Shown here piece after piece: positions 24,034 to 32,634 of a stretch of DNA of 58,786 nt (the stretch's first letter is position 1; each line of letters opens with the position of its first letter). Below the pieces are notes generated by a model. It was given only the letters and a program-made list of their open reading frames with translations. It was not told the DNA's origin and ran no database searches. The position numbers were made by a program, and so were the translations under genes. The stretch comes from JBAYGJ01 sp041649335. GTDB lineage: Bacteria; Patescibacteriota; Patescibacteriia; UBA10025; JAHIVO01. Location: positions 1 through 58,786 of the forward strand of contig JBAZNF010000004.1 in the NCBI GenBank assembly GCA_041649335.1. The letters run 5' to 3'.

Positions 24034-24062
24034 GCGCACCCTCTCCAGGGTGCGCGCTTTTG
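24034..24062 (+). terminator. Sortase terminator
   Basis: GCGCACCCT (24034-24042) pairs with AGGGTGCGC (24047-24055), followed by GCTTTTG. Confidence 0.8.
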
Positions 24063-24142
24063 TATTTGCGCCAGCGTCCGTTGGCCATCGTGAAAATCGC
24101 AGCCACGAAAAACCCAGCTGGAGGGTGTAACAACGCGCCATC

Positions 24143-24171
24143 TTGACAAACATTCATTTTAATGATATGCT
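24143..24171 (+). promoter_or_regulatory. Promoter of the response regulator operon
   Basis: TTGACA (24143-24148) and TATGCT (24166-24171) are separated by 17 bases. A second TATAAT-like sequence lies about 20 bases further on. Confidence 0.7.
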
Positions 24172-24231
24172 TTTTTGTTATAAAAATAGTATAATAAATC
24201 CGTCATATTTATTCTCTAATTATGGAATCGT

Positions 24232-24612
24232 ATGGAAACGACGAAAAAAAAGGTACTCATTATCGAGGATGAAACCCCATTATTAGAGGCCCTGACGGAT
24301 AAAATCGAGCAGGCGGGCCATACCGTGCTTCAGGCAAAAAACGGTGAAGACGGCCTTGATACCGCTTTGAAACATAAACCTGATTTAATACTATTGGATA
24401 TCCTGCTGCCTAAAAAAAACGGCCTGGAGGTCCTCGAAGAATTACGCCAGAACGCCTGGGGCAAAACGGTAAAAGTCATTATGCTGACCAACGTGGATGA
24501 TTGGGAGAACACGAAAAAAGCCGTGACCTATGACGTCCGTGACTATTTGGTGAAGTCCGACTGGAAAATTTCCGATGTTATCAAAATCATCAATAAAAAA
24601 TTATCCCAGTAA
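24232..24612 (+). CDS. Single-domain response regulator
   Basis: The 126-residue protein is a complete receiver domain with no output domain. The acidic pair is in IIEDE (about 10-14), the phospho-acceptor Asp in DLILLDILLPKKNG (about 57), Thr in VIMLTNVDD and Lys in DYLVKSDW (about 105). Such proteins act by protein-protein contact or phosphotransfer. No histidine kinase lies in the window. It is followed after 15 bases by a CAP-domain membrane protein, so the two are probably co-transcribed. Confidence 0.9.
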   Translation: METTKKKVLIIEDETPLLEALTDKIEQAGHTVLQAKNGEDGLDTALKHKPDLILLDILLPKKNGLEVLEELRQNAWGKTVKVIMLTNVDDWENTKKAVTYDVRDYLVKSDWKISDVIKIINKKLSQ

Positions 24613-24627
24613 ATGTACTAGGCAGGT

Positions 24628-26205
24628 ATGCAAAACGCGAACTCATCAAAACTGAAAAAGCTAAAAAACCGGATACTCTACCGGTTTGCGTTGTCGCACA
24701 AGCATACCAAGCGATTTCTGATACCTCATGACGCAAACGCCCACCATCCGCACGCCTTGCGGCCGTTAGCATTAAAAATTTATTCGCTTTCGATTATCTC
24801 CGTCAAACTGTTCGTCACCGGCTTCCTGTTTTTGACCTACCCGTCCGCCGGGCACTTTGCCGCCATCACCCAGACGGAAATACTCAACCTGACCAACGCG
24901 GCCCGGGCCGAAGCCGGTGTCAGTGCCCTGAAATCAAACGCCGTCCTGAACCAGGCAGCCATGCTGAAAGCCCAGGACATGATCGCTAAGGACTATTTCG
25001 CCCACACCTCCCCGGACGGTACGAAGCCGTGGGAATTTTTCCGCCAGGCCGGGTACAGCTACTCGTCGGCTGGTGAAAATTTGGCCATGGATTTTACGGA
25101 AGCGTCTACCGTCCAGACGGCATTCATGAACAGCCCCAGCCACAAGAAAAATATCGTCAACCCGAAATATACAGAAATGGGCGTGGCCGTGGTGGAGGGA
25201 ATGCTGCAGGGTCACCAAACCACGCTGCTGGTGGAATTTTTCGGTACTCCTTACGAGCTGGCAGCCGCCGAGCCAGAGCCAACGCCAGCGCCTGCACCAG
25301 CCCCGACTCCGGCCCCTGCCACTACCAATACTGCAACGCCAGTAACCAATACCAATACCGCGAAACCGGTTCCGGCTACCACCGTAAATACAGCCGGCGA
25401 ACCGCTCTACTACCAGGCCCAGCTCTCGGACCAGAGTGCGGATGACTTGGCCATCAAGCCCCTCGAGCAGGTCAGTTTCTGGGTAGAATTCAAAAATACC
25501 GGCAATACGACCTGGACCAATGCGGGAAATTATTTCATCGCCCTGAATGTCACCAATCCGGCCGGCCGGCACAGCCCATTTGAGGACGTGTCCTGGCAGT
25601 CATATTACCGCCCGGCCATCCTTGACCAGTCGAGCGTGACGCCGGGCCAGATCGGACGGTTTACCTTTACGCTGAAAGCGCCGTCAGAAGCAGGGTCATA
25701 CGAAGAGGCATACGGACTGGTGGCAGAAGGCAAAGCCTGGATCACCGGCGGCACTATCGAGCTGCCGATCGTGGTCGTCGCCCCACCGGAACAAAGCACG
25801 GAAATGCAGACGCAGGTTGTAGATACGCCACTGACCACCACGCCGGAAAACAACAACTCGAACACAAATTCCGCAGCTGGCATCGCGGTCAATGAAAATA
25901 CCAATGAACCGATCGAGCAGCCGCTGGCCACCCGACCGGAGAATACGCCGATCGTAAAATCAGCCAGTACGCAGGACGAGCACCTGGGCTTTATCGGAAA
26001 ACTCATTGAGTACTCGCAGGAATTCTACCTGGTCATCCTCATTTTCGTGGTCGTCATCCTGCTCCTCAATATTCTGGTGGAGATCCGCATCCAGCACCCG
26101 CACGTCATCGCCCAGTCGTTACTGGTCATTATCATCACTACCGCGGCCATTGTCCTGCATCCCCATTTCCTGGAACGGGTACCGCAAATGCTCAAGATAA
26201 TCTAA
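24628..26205 (+). CDS. CAP-domain and NBR1-like Ig domain membrane protein
   Basis: The 525-residue protein has a cytoplasmic N-terminus with LIPHDANAHHPHALRP (about 31-46), a membrane helix (about 50-70) and a CAP domain (about 80-205). CAP motifs include NAARAEAGV, DYFAHTSPDGTKPWEFF and SAGENLAMDF. A Pro/Ala/Thr linker (about 210-250) leads to an Ig-like domain (about 255-385) with FWVEFKNTGNTTWTNAG, typical of NBR1-type or ARTF modules. A second linker is rich in Asn and Thr, and two hydrophobic helices lie at about 465-515. It is the second CAP protein of the window and sits beside a response regulator and the sortase. The role is extracytoplasmic; activity is unknown. Confidence 0.82.
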   Translation: MQNANSSKLKKLKNRILYRFALSHKHTKRFLIPHDANAHHPHALRPLALKIYSLSIISVKLFVTGFLFLTYPSAGHFAAITQTEILNLTNAARAEAGVSALKSNAVLNQAAMLKAQDMIAKDYFAHTSPDGTKPWEFFRQAGYSYSSAGENLAMDFTEASTVQTAFMNSPSHKKNIVNPKYTEMGVAVVEGMLQGHQTTLLVEFFGTPYELAAAEPEPTPAPAPAPTPAPATTNTATPVTNTNTAKPVPATTVNTAGEPLYYQAQLSDQSADDLAIKPLEQVSFWVEFKNTGNTTWTNAGNYFIALNVTNPAGRHSPFEDVSWQSYYRPAILDQSSVTPGQIGRFTFTLKAPSEAGSYEEAYGLVAEGKAWITGGTIELPIVVVAPPEQSTEMQTQVVDTPLTTTPENNNSNTNSAAGIAVNENTNEPIEQPLATRPENTPIVKSASTQDEHLGFIGKLIEYSQEFYLVILIFVVVILLLNILVEIRIQHPHVIAQSLLVIIITTAAIVLHPHFLERVPQMLKII

Positions 26206-26232
26206 CAGCTGATTCAGTTATCCACAACTTCG

Positions 26233-26256
26233 CCCCCCTGCAAAACAGGGGGGTTT
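26233..26256 (+). terminator. Terminator after the CAP/Ig gene
   Basis: CCCCCCTG pairs with CAGGGGGG around a five-base loop, followed by TTT. A TTATCCACA sequence lies just upstream at 26218. Confidence 0.7.
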
Positions 26257-26285
26257 ATGGTTAGTACAGCCAAAAAAAGGCAGGC

Positions 26286-26314
26286 TTGACCCGCAGCCAA
26301 AAATCTAATAAGAT
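26286..26314 (+). promoter_or_regulatory. Promoter of the Ig-like membrane protein gene
   Basis: TTGACC (26286-26291) and TAAGAT (26309-26314) are separated by 17 bases, 36 bases before the ATG. Confidence 0.7.
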
Positions 26315-26349
26315 AAAGTAATTATCCTTAATTCATAACACATACTCGT

Positions 26350-27450
26350 ATGGGACCAAGACTGTCTTGGAGGGGCTATTGTAGCTATTTTGCGGTCGTA
26401 GTTACATTAGCATTGATTTGCATCGGACCGGTGGCAGCACAGGCGCAGGCCATAAACCACGCGCCAGTTATCAGCTCCAAGGCACCGACCACGGTCGTAG
26501 CCGGCCAAGCCTACCAGTACCAACTGGCTGCGTACGACAGTGACAACGACACGATCACGTTCCAGCTCACCACCCAGCCGGAAGGCTTGGTATTGTCGGG
26601 CAGCACCATGAGTTGGACGCCGACAAAAGCCGGGACATACAACGTCGTCGCCCAGGCCAGCGATACTGCCGGCGGGTATGATTCACAGGCTTGGCAGATT
26701 ACCGTTTCCGTCGGAGACGTTACCGAAGTAGTCGTTGCCCCCAATGACCGGCCGACCGTCGTCACGATCGGCGACACGCAGCAATTTTCTGTTGTCGCCA
26801 CTGACCAATACCAGAACGCCATTGCCGATCCGGCCATCACATGGACTGCCGATCCGGCTATTGGCACAGTCACTGAGTCAGGCGTCTTTACCCCGACGCA
26901 TGGCGGCACCGGATTTGTTGCCGCCCAGGTCGGTGACATCAAGGCATCCGTCGGCGTCGTGGCCAAGGACACGAGGACAGAACAGGTCACGGCTGACGCT
27001 AACGTGAATGCCACCCCGACGAACACCAACACAGCCGCCTCAACCACTACTCCGTCTGCAGCCACGAACACTAACACCGATACCAATGATAATACCAATC
27101 AGGAGGAAGTGCTGTCCGAAAATACCGATGCCGTGATGTCGACTGAGCCTACGACGGAAGCTGTAGCGTGCACCAACCCAAACCATAAGCTGATCGTCTC
27201 AATGCTGTTTATCTATGCCATCATTTTAGCCGCGTATTATTCATACGAGCGCCGCCATACGAACAACGGCTGGTGGATCTTCCCCGTCCTGCTGTCGTTT
27301 ATCGGAGTAATTATCTATTACAAATATTTCTGTGACGGGACCTACCGCTGGTGGCCGTGGGTTTTGGTCGGCATCGGCGCAGCGCTGACGTTTTACTACC
27401 GCGCCCGCCGCTCATTGCCTGGCGCCAGCCAGACGGAACTTCCGTTTTAA
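26350..27450 (+). CDS. Secreted Ig/cadherin-like protein with C-terminal membrane helices
   Basis: The 366-residue protein begins with a signal peptide (about 1-35). A cadherin-like or He-PIG domain (about 38-122) contains APTTVVAGQAYQYQLAAYDS and MSWTPTKAGTYNVV. A bacterial Ig-like Big_2-type domain follows (about 124-208, with TIGDTQQFSVVATDQYQNAI). A Thr/Asn-rich linker precedes three hydrophobic helices (about 280-350). It is transcribed alone from a good promoter and ends at a terminator shared with convergent uppP. No enzyme motif is visible; it probably presents the Ig domains outside the membrane. Confidence 0.75.
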   Translation: MGPRLSWRGYCSYFAVVVTLALICIGPVAAQAQAINHAPVISSKAPTTVVAGQAYQYQLAAYDSDNDTITFQLTTQPEGLVLSGSTMSWTPTKAGTYNVVAQASDTAGGYDSQAWQITVSVGDVTEVVVAPNDRPTVVTIGDTQQFSVVATDQYQNAIADPAITWTADPAIGTVTESGVFTPTHGGTGFVAAQVGDIKASVGVVAKDTRTEQVTADANVNATPTNTNTAASTTTPSAATNTNTDTNDNTNQEEVLSENTDAVMSTEPTTEAVACTNPNHKLIVSMLFIYAIILAAYYSYERRHTNNGWWIFPVLLSFIGVIIYYKYFCDGTYRWWPWVLVGIGAALTFYYRARRSLPGASQTELPF

Positions 27451-27468
27451 AAAACAATACATGACAAA

Positions 27469-27510
27469 AAGAATGCCGCCCCCAAGCAGTGCCGAAGGGG
27501 TGGTTTTCTT
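27469..27510. terminator. Bidirectional terminator between Ig-like gene and uppP
   Basis: AAGAATGCCGCCCC pairs imperfectly with GGGGTGGTTTTCTT between two convergent genes, with A- and T-rich ends on both strands. Confidence 0.6.
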
Positions 27511-27521
27511 ATACGGTCAGG

Positions 27522-28340
27522 TTACCGGGCCAACAGGTAAATAATAATAGCTCCGCCGACGGCAAAACGGTAATACGCAAAAGCGTTCAACGAATGAGTC
27601 TGGAAAAATTTGAGCAAAAACCTGATGGCGATATATCCGACCAGAGCCGCCGAAATGATGCCAGACAGTATCAACAGCCAGTCATGGCTGGTCAAATTTT
27701 CTTTGGTAGCGTCGTACAGCTTCAGCAGTCCGGCGCCGAAAATGACCGGAATGGACAATAAGAAGGAAAAGCGCGCAGATTCGCTCCGCTTCAGGCCTTG
27801 GGTCATGCCTGTGATAGTGGTGATCCCGGACCGTGATGTGCCCGGGAGCAGGGCGATGACCTGCGACAAGCCGATCCAGAGCGCAGTCTTCCAGGTGGCC
27901 TGGGACAGATCCTTTGACTGTCTTGATTTCTTTTCAACAATGAGAAAAACGAGCCCGACCAAAATCATGAGTATGGCGACCAGCCACAGGTTCCGAAAAA
28001 CGGTGTCAGCCCAGCTCTCCAGGAGGAAACCGCCGACACCGGCCGGGATAGAGGCCAGAATAATATACCATGCCATGCGCTGATCATGGTCATTTTTCAG
28101 ATTCCAGTTGGCAAGACTGCGGAAGAATGCTACGATATATCTGGCTAAATCACGCCAAAAATACACGACCAGCGCCAAGAGAGTCCCCATGTGGAGCGCC
28201 ACGTCAAACGTCAGATTATCCACAAATCCGAAATTCAAAAGGTCGTGCGCAATAATCAGGTGACCGGAACTGGAAATGGGCCAGAACTCCGTCAGCCCCT
28301 GGACCGCCCCGAGAATAATCGCTGAAAAAAAATCGTGCAT
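27522..28340 (-). CDS. uppP: Undecaprenyl-diphosphate phosphatase
   Basis: The 272-residue polytopic membrane enzyme recycles undecaprenyl diphosphate to the monophosphate carrier for peptidoglycan and glycan synthesis. The family signatures are clear: GAVQGLTEFWPISSSGHLI at 9-27 and ALLPGTSRSGITTITGM (about 157-173), which hold the catalytic Glu, Ser, His and Arg residues. About eight membrane segments are visible. The start MHDFF at 28340 aligns with the usual N-terminus. The longer reading frame upstream would run antisense through the neighbouring gene. Its ATG directly abuts the ATG of the divergent PAP2-like gene. Confidence 0.93.
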   Translation of the reverse strand: MHDFFSAIILGAVQGLTEFWPISSSGHLIIAHDLLNFGFVDNLTFDVALHMGTLLALVVYFWRDLARYIVAFFRSLANWNLKNDHDQRMAWYIILASIPAGVGGFLLESWADTVFRNLWLVAILMILVGLVFLIVEKKSRQSKDLSQATWKTALWIGLSQVIALLPGTSRSGITTITGMTQGLKRSESARFSFLLSIPVIFGAGLLKLYDATKENLTSHDWLLILSGIISAALVGYIAIRFLLKFFQTHSLNAFAYYRFAVGGAIIIYLLAR

Positions 28341-28778
28341 ATGGATATTTTCGTTAAAATTATCATCACCCCGTTCATCACTCTCTTCATCGTCCAGTCG
28401 ATCAAGCTCATGACCGACGGCATTAAGGGGAATTATAACATACGCGACATGTTTTTCACATACGGCGGCATGCCCTCCTCCCATACCGCGTTTGTCACCT
28501 CCCTGTCCGTCATGGTAGCATACACGGAAGGGTTGAATTCTTCGGATTTTGGCATTGCCATGGTCCTGTCGCTGATCGTCATTACCGACGCCGTCATCCT
28601 ACGCCGCTATATCGACGGCCACGGCCGGGCGGTAAAAATGCTGGTCGAACGTCTTCCGGCCGAAGAACAGAAAAAATTCCCCCATGTCGCCACCCGTCTT
28701 GAGCACACGATTCCGCAGGTCCTGGTCGGTGCGGGTGTGGGCTTTACCATCGCCACGTTAATTTACTATATTTTCTAG
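28341..28778 (+). CDS. Divergent PAP2-family (DUF212) membrane protein
   Basis: The 145-residue integral membrane protein has the DUF212 signature GGMPSSHTAFVTSL (about 40-53) and DAVILRRYIDGHGRAV (about 88-103), followed by a helix and a LEHTIPQVLVGAGVG segment, all as in YuiD-like proteins related to PAP2 phosphatases. Four hydrophobic segments are visible. Either ATG 28341 or GTG 28335 is possible; ATG was chosen because neither has a ribosome site and GTG would overlap uppP. The divergent pairing with uppP suggests a role in lipid phosphate metabolism, but this is inference. Confidence 0.82.
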   Translation: MDIFVKIIITPFITLFIVQSIKLMTDGIKGNYNIRDMFFTYGGMPSSHTAFVTSLSVMVAYTEGLNSSDFGIAMVLSLIVITDAVILRRYIDGHGRAVKMLVERLPAEEQKKFPHVATRLEHTIPQVLVGAGVGFTIATLIYYIF

Positions 28779-28806
28779 CCAACCGGCCTCTACGTTTCTG
28801 ACTGGA

Positions 28807-29673
28807 TTATTTTTGGCATCCCGAACACCAGGCAGTGCCGCGCCCAGCCAGTAAACCAGATTTGATGGTGCCGCCGCACCGATAGCAGGACTTCCCGGCC
28901 CGGCCGTACACCATGAGTTTGGGCACATACCGGCCCGGCTGGCCATAGGCATCAATATAGTTGTCAGCGGACGTCCCTTTGAGGCGTACGGCTTTTTTAA
29001 GTATGGCCATCAATTTCCGATATAAGAGACGACGCTCCCGAATAGTGATACTACGCACGCGGCGGTCGGGTTTGATGCGCGCGGCAAAACAGGCTTCCGC
29101 AGCGTAAATATTGCCTATGCCGGCGATAAACGTCTGATCCATCAGCAACGGTTTGATCCGGTGCGACCGCTTGCCCCCCAACAAACCAAGAAATCGCTGC
29201 TCGGTAAACCCCCGTTGTAGCGGCTCGGGGCCATAGCGCTGGATTGAAAAATATTCATCAAGTTCCGCGGTTTTCCTCGCCTGCACAAAGCCAAACCGGC
29301 GCATGTCATTGAAATACAGCATCACCCCTTTATCCAGATTAAAAATCACATGGCTGTACCTATTGGGCAGATCACGTAATCCGTTCTTGATCGGATGGCC
29401 GCCGACACGCAGCTTCCTCCCCTGCCGAAACACCAGCTGGCCGGTCATCTTGAGATGGATAAGAAAAGACCAGCCGTTTGACAGGCTGAACACAACCAAT
29501 TTCGCCCGCCTGCTGATGCTAACAATTTTTGCCCCGATGATAGCCCGCTTAAATACGGCTGATGCTCCCCGAACCATTTTCGGCAGCCGGACCGTCAAGC
29601 CTAAAATCCGCCGGCCCCGCAAAACACGGTCCAGCTGGCGGCTGATAGTCTCCACTTCCGGCAACTCTGGCAT
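28807..29673 (-). CDS. mutM: Formamidopyrimidine-DNA glycosylase
   Basis: The 288-residue base-excision repair enzyme removes 8-oxoguanine and formamidopyrimidines and nicks the abasic site. The catalytic N-terminus MPELPEVETI is complete (Pro2, Glu3), with a conserved Lys in RRAKLVVF (about 56-63). The H2TH region includes DQTFIAGIGNIYAAEACF (about 174-191). The C-terminal zinc finger has CYRCG and CSGCQK. Length is slightly above the usual 270. It follows the CBS-domain gene with a four-base gap, so the two probably share the promoter at 30162. Confidence 0.95.
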   Translation of the reverse strand: MPELPEVETISRQLDRVLRGRRILGLTVRLPKMVRGASAVFKRAIIGAKIVSISRRAKLVVFSLSNGWSFLIHLKMTGQLVFRQGRKLRVGGHPIKNGLRDLPNRYSHVIFNLDKGVMLYFNDMRRFGFVQARKTAELDEYFSIQRYGPEPLQRGFTEQRFLGLLGGKRSHRIKPLLMDQTFIAGIGNIYAAEACFAARIKPDRRVRSITIRERRLLYRKLMAILKKAVRLKGTSADNYIDAYGQPGRYVPKLMVYGRAGKSCYRCGGTIKSGLLAGRGTAWCSGCQK

Positions 29674-29677
29674 GGCG

Positions 29678-30130
29678 CTAGATCTTTAGCCGGTTCTTCA
29701 GGATATTGCGGTAAATGTCGCGCCGGGTGGCTACACCGACGATGCCGCCGTCCTGTCCGACGACAACCACCCGATGGATCCCCCGGACCAGCATGATTGA
29801 CCCGACCTGCATCAGCGAAGCGTCCGGACTCACCGTTACCACTTCCCGGTTCATAAAATCGACAATCGGCTTGTCAGCCGCATCGCGCGTTTTCTCCTCC
29901 AGCGTGTCCAGGTCAAGCCACAATCCCGGACTTTCATAAAATTCGGCATGCGAGGGATACAGAGCTTTAAAAAGGTCTTTCTCCGAGATGATCCCGACTA
30001 GCGTGCCCTCACCATTAATCACGGGAGCGCCGGAAATCTTATTGTCAGCCAAAATTTTTGCAGCCTTCAACAAAGTCGCCCCTTCAGGTATGCTGATGAT
30101 CTTTTTTGACATGATATCGCTGATTTTCAT
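29678..30130 (-). CDS. CBS-domain pair protein
   Basis: The 150-residue protein consists of two CBS motifs (about 1-60 and 85-145): MSKKIISIPEGATLLKAA, GAPVINGEGTLVGIISEKDL, then MNREVVTVSPDASLMQVG and HRVVVVGQDGGIVGVATRRD. Paired CBS motifs bind adenine nucleotides and usually sense energy state. There is no attached catalytic domain. The region between the motifs has an acidic LWLDLDTLEEKTRDAAD insert, seen in many stand-alone CBS proteins. It is upstream of mutM in the same transcript. Confidence 0.88.
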   Translation of the reverse strand: MKISDIMSKKIISIPEGATLLKAAKILADNKISGAPVINGEGTLVGIISEKDLFKALYPSHAEFYESPGLWLDLDTLEEKTRDAADKPIVDFMNREVVTVSPDASLMQVGSIMLVRGIHRVVVVGQDGGIVGVATRRDIYRNILKNRLKI

Positions 30131-30161
30131 ACCGTAGTAATCAATGATTGAAGCTACTTAC

Positions 30162-30189
30162 ATTATAAACCAGTCACGATTCTTGGCAA
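30162..30189 (-). promoter_or_regulatory. Promoter of the CBS-mutM operon
   Basis: On the minus strand TTGCCA (30184-30189) and a perfect TATAAT (30162-30167) are spaced by 16 bases, 32 bases before the start codon. Confidence 0.75.
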
Positions 30190-30274
30190 GTGAAGCACTG
30201 CTGAATATCATCACTGAGATTACTGATTCTTAAATAAAATCCGAAATACACCGCGTAATGGGGAATAAAACGGG

Positions 30275-31459
30275 CTAATCACGGAATAGGATGCTTTCTT
30301 TTGAATAAATTTTTGTGGCTATTATAATCGAGACGATTGAAGCTACAATCAGGCTGCCAAGGGTAACCAGAACGTGGCTGCTGCTGGTTTCCCCGATCAG
30401 GCTTTCCTTGAACACGAAGACGGCGTTGAGCGGTGGGACGACAAATAGTGCGAGTGGCGGCTTGAAGCCCGGGATCGATGAAAAAATCGATACCGGCAAA
30501 ATCGCCAATAAATAAAACGGTGTAATGTAATTCTGTGCTTCCTTAAAGCTTTTAGCGAAAATCCCAACCGCTAACAGCAATGCGGCAAACATAACAGATA
30601 AAATAACGCCGATGCCAAGCATAAGCAATGCCGTACCTAGCGTGATATCAAACGTCAAAGCCGTGCCGAGATTTGGCGGCCAAATCTTGAACGCCGCATA
30701 CATGCTGGCAACGGAAAAAACTACCGAAACGATAGCCGTAGTCGCAACTGCCAGAAATTTCCCCGAAACAATTTTCAGCCGGGATAATGGTGCCATGAGG
30801 ATGGCCTCCAAAGTCTTGCGTTCCTTTTCTCCTGCAGATACATCGATCGCAATATACATGCCGCCGGCTATGGAAAAAATGACAATAAACATCGGCAGAA
30901 GCAGGCCGAGAAAATATCCGCCTCGTTCCTGCTCGGTCGCCAAATCATTTGCCGCCACTGTCACACTATGCAAGATCGCGGGATTAACATCCGCAGCCGA
31001 AAGCTTAGTTGCGGCCACGCTTTCATTGAACAATAATATTGCAGTCTGTACTTTCTGAAAAGCGGTGGCTGATTTCGTGTCAGTACTTTTTTCATACACC
31101 GTCAGGGTCACCGGCTGGTCTGATGCCAACGACGGTTCAAAATCCGCCGGTATGTCAATATATGCCTGCAGCGTCCCATTGGCGATCGCCTGCTGGAAAT
31201 CCGCCGGTGCCGGCTGTAAATCAATTTTATCCTGTTTGACGAGAAAATCCGTCAAAGACGGTGCGGTTGACTGGTCTGATAAAGCGACGACGGCTACCTG
31301 GTTGGCAATGGTATTCTGCTGAGACTCCTGAAGTTTAAAGCTGCCTACCAATACCAGCGGCATAATAAAAATGGGCATAATAACGGCGGTAAACAATGTC
31401 CGCCGGTCACGCAGTGTATCCTGGATTTCTTTTTTCCAGACGGTAAATATTTCCCTCAT
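30275..31459 (-). CDS. ABC-2 type exporter permease (NatB-like)
   Basis: The 394-residue membrane protein has one N-terminal helix (about 20-40, with RTLFTAVIMPIFIMPLVLVG), a large external domain (about 45-165) and five or six C-terminal helices (about 180-385). The segment GEKERKTLEAILMAPLSRLKIVSGKF (about 209-234, split by a short turn) is the ABC-2/NatB cytoplasmic signature. The start at 31459 overlaps the ATPase stop in an ATGA junction. With the ATPase it would form an exporter; in Bacillus NatAB exports sodium, but the substrate here is not known. Confidence 0.88.
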   Translation of the reverse strand: MREIFTVWKKEIQDTLRDRRTLFTAVIMPIFIMPLVLVGSFKLQESQQNTIANQVAVVALSDQSTAPSLTDFLVKQDKIDLQPAPADFQQAIANGTLQAYIDIPADFEPSLASDQPVTLTVYEKSTDTKSATAFQKVQTAILLFNESVAATKLSAADVNPAILHSVTVAANDLATEQERGGYFLGLLLPMFIVIFSIAGGMYIAIDVSAGEKERKTLEAILMAPLSRLKIVSGKFLAVATTAIVSVVFSVASMYAAFKIWPPNLGTALTFDITLGTALLMLGIGVILSVMFAALLLAVGIFAKSFKEAQNYITPFYLLAILPVSIFSSIPGFKPPLALFVVPPLNAVFVFKESLIGETSSSHVLVTLGSLIVASIVSIIIATKIYSKESILFRD

Positions 31460-32355
31460 TTCCTCATAGTAAATTGGTAAATCACGTACCCTAGTGCCAG
31501 AATGAGTATAACTACGCGCCACCAGGTAAAAATTTTCTCTCGAATACGAATTCCCTGTGCGGTAAAAATACTTTTACGTTTCGGCTGGAATGCGGGTTTT
31601 TGACTGCCATGTTGCGTCGTGTCACTTCTGACAATTTTCAAAAAGGCCTCCTCCAGTAGAGACGTACCGGTTCGCTGTTCGATGGCCTGTACCGAATCCA
31701 AAGCCACCAGTTTGCCCCGGTGGATGATAGCTACCCGCTGGCAGAGCTTTTCGGCATTATGCATTTCATGCGTCGAGAGGACGACCAGCTTGCCCATCTG
31801 CTGAGCCCGCTGCATGAAACGGACGACGGTCTGTGCGGCCAGCACATCCAAGCCGGATGTCGGCTCGTCAAAAAATATGACCGCCGGGTCGTGGATAACT
31901 GACCGGGCAATGGCCACCTTCTGCTTCATACCGGTGGAAAACTTGCCGGCCCGCCGGTCAGCAAAATCCTGCATTTCCAGCAGATCAAGCAATTCTTCTA
32001 TCCTCTTTTCCAGCGCCTCGCCCTGCATGCCATACAATTCGCCGAAATACCTGAGGTTTTCCCTGGCTGTGAACCGATCATACAACCCCACATCCGTCGT
32101 GAGCATGCCGATGGACCGCCGAACCTCTTCCGGCTCCTTGAAAATGTCGTGCCCGTTTACCCGGGCGGTTCCACTCGTCGGTTTGAGGATGGTAGCAATC
32201 AACCTGATCGTCGTAGTTTTTCCGGCCCCGTTCGGTCCCAGCAAACCAAAAATCTCCCCGGCGTCGGCCGAAAAACTCACGTCATCAACCGCGGTAATGT
32301 CACCGTTTTTCCCGGAAAATACCTTGGAGAGATGGTCGACAGAAAGTAACGACAT
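31456..32355 (-). CDS. ABC transporter ATPase (NatA-like) with C-terminal membrane helix
   Basis: The 299-residue ATPase has Walker A GPNGAGKTTTIRL (about 38-50), signature FSTGMKQKVAIARSV (about 137-151), Walker B VIFFDEPTSGLD (about 157-168) and the switch His in LSTHEM (about 192). Beyond the usual end of the domain, about 60 extra residues carry a basic stretch and a hydrophobic helix WWRVVILILALGYVIYQF at the very C-terminus, which is unusual for NatA-type ATPases. MSLLSVDH at 32355 was chosen over an upstream ATG at 32373, because the promoter -10 (32364-32369) overlaps the latter. The mRNA may then be nearly leaderless. Confidence 0.88.
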   Translation of the reverse strand: MSLLSVDHLSKVFSGKNGDITAVDDVSFSADAGEIFGLLGPNGAGKTTTIRLIATILKPTSGTARVNGHDIFKEPEEVRRSIGMLTTDVGLYDRFTARENLRYFGELYGMQGEALEKRIEELLDLLEMQDFADRRAGKFSTGMKQKVAIARSVIHDPAVIFFDEPTSGLDVLAAQTVVRFMQRAQQMGKLVVLSTHEMHNAEKLCQRVAIIHRGKLVALDSVQAIEQRTGTSLLEEAFLKIVRSDTTQHGSQKPAFQPKRKSIFTAQGIRIREKIFTWWRVVILILALGYVIYQFTMRK

Positions 32356-32363
32356 ATAGGAAA

Positions 32364-32392
32364 ATACTAGCAAAAAACACCGTCTTAAGCAA
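32364..32392 (-). promoter_or_regulatory. Promoter of the ABC exporter operon
   Basis: TTGCTT (32387-32392) and TAGTAT (32364-32369) are spaced by 17 bases on the minus strand. Predicted transcription starts only a few bases from the ATG at 32355. Confidence 0.5.
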
Positions 32393-32424
32393 GGTTACTT
32401 AAGGAATGTATGTCTGAAAAATCA

Positions 32425-32625
32425 CTAAAACGGCTTATACGGCGTTTCGTACCGGCGTACGTTCTCTTTTTTCTGCTCAACCTTCAGGTCAGTCCTTTTC
32501 CATGACTTCGTCTGCTTGTTCATCATATACACGATAATGCCCAGCCCCGATCCGATCAGAATCGGGAAGCCGAGGCCGTCAGGGTTAGTCAGCCAGTCCA
32601 GCGCTGTTTGTATATATTCACCCAT
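32425..32625 (-). CDS. Small single-pass membrane protein
   Basis: The 66-residue product has a short N-terminal region, one hydrophobic helix (about 18-36, FPILIGSGLGIIVYMM) and a basic C-terminal tail ending YETPYKPF. I do not recognise the family. It starts nine bases after the stop of the VKOR-like gene on the same strand, so it is probably the last gene of that small operon. Confidence 0.5.
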   Translation of the reverse strand: MGEYIQTALDWLTNPDGLGFPILIGSGLGIIVYMMNKQTKSWKRTDLKVEQKKENVRRYETPYKPF

Positions 32626-32634
32626 GAGGAATAT

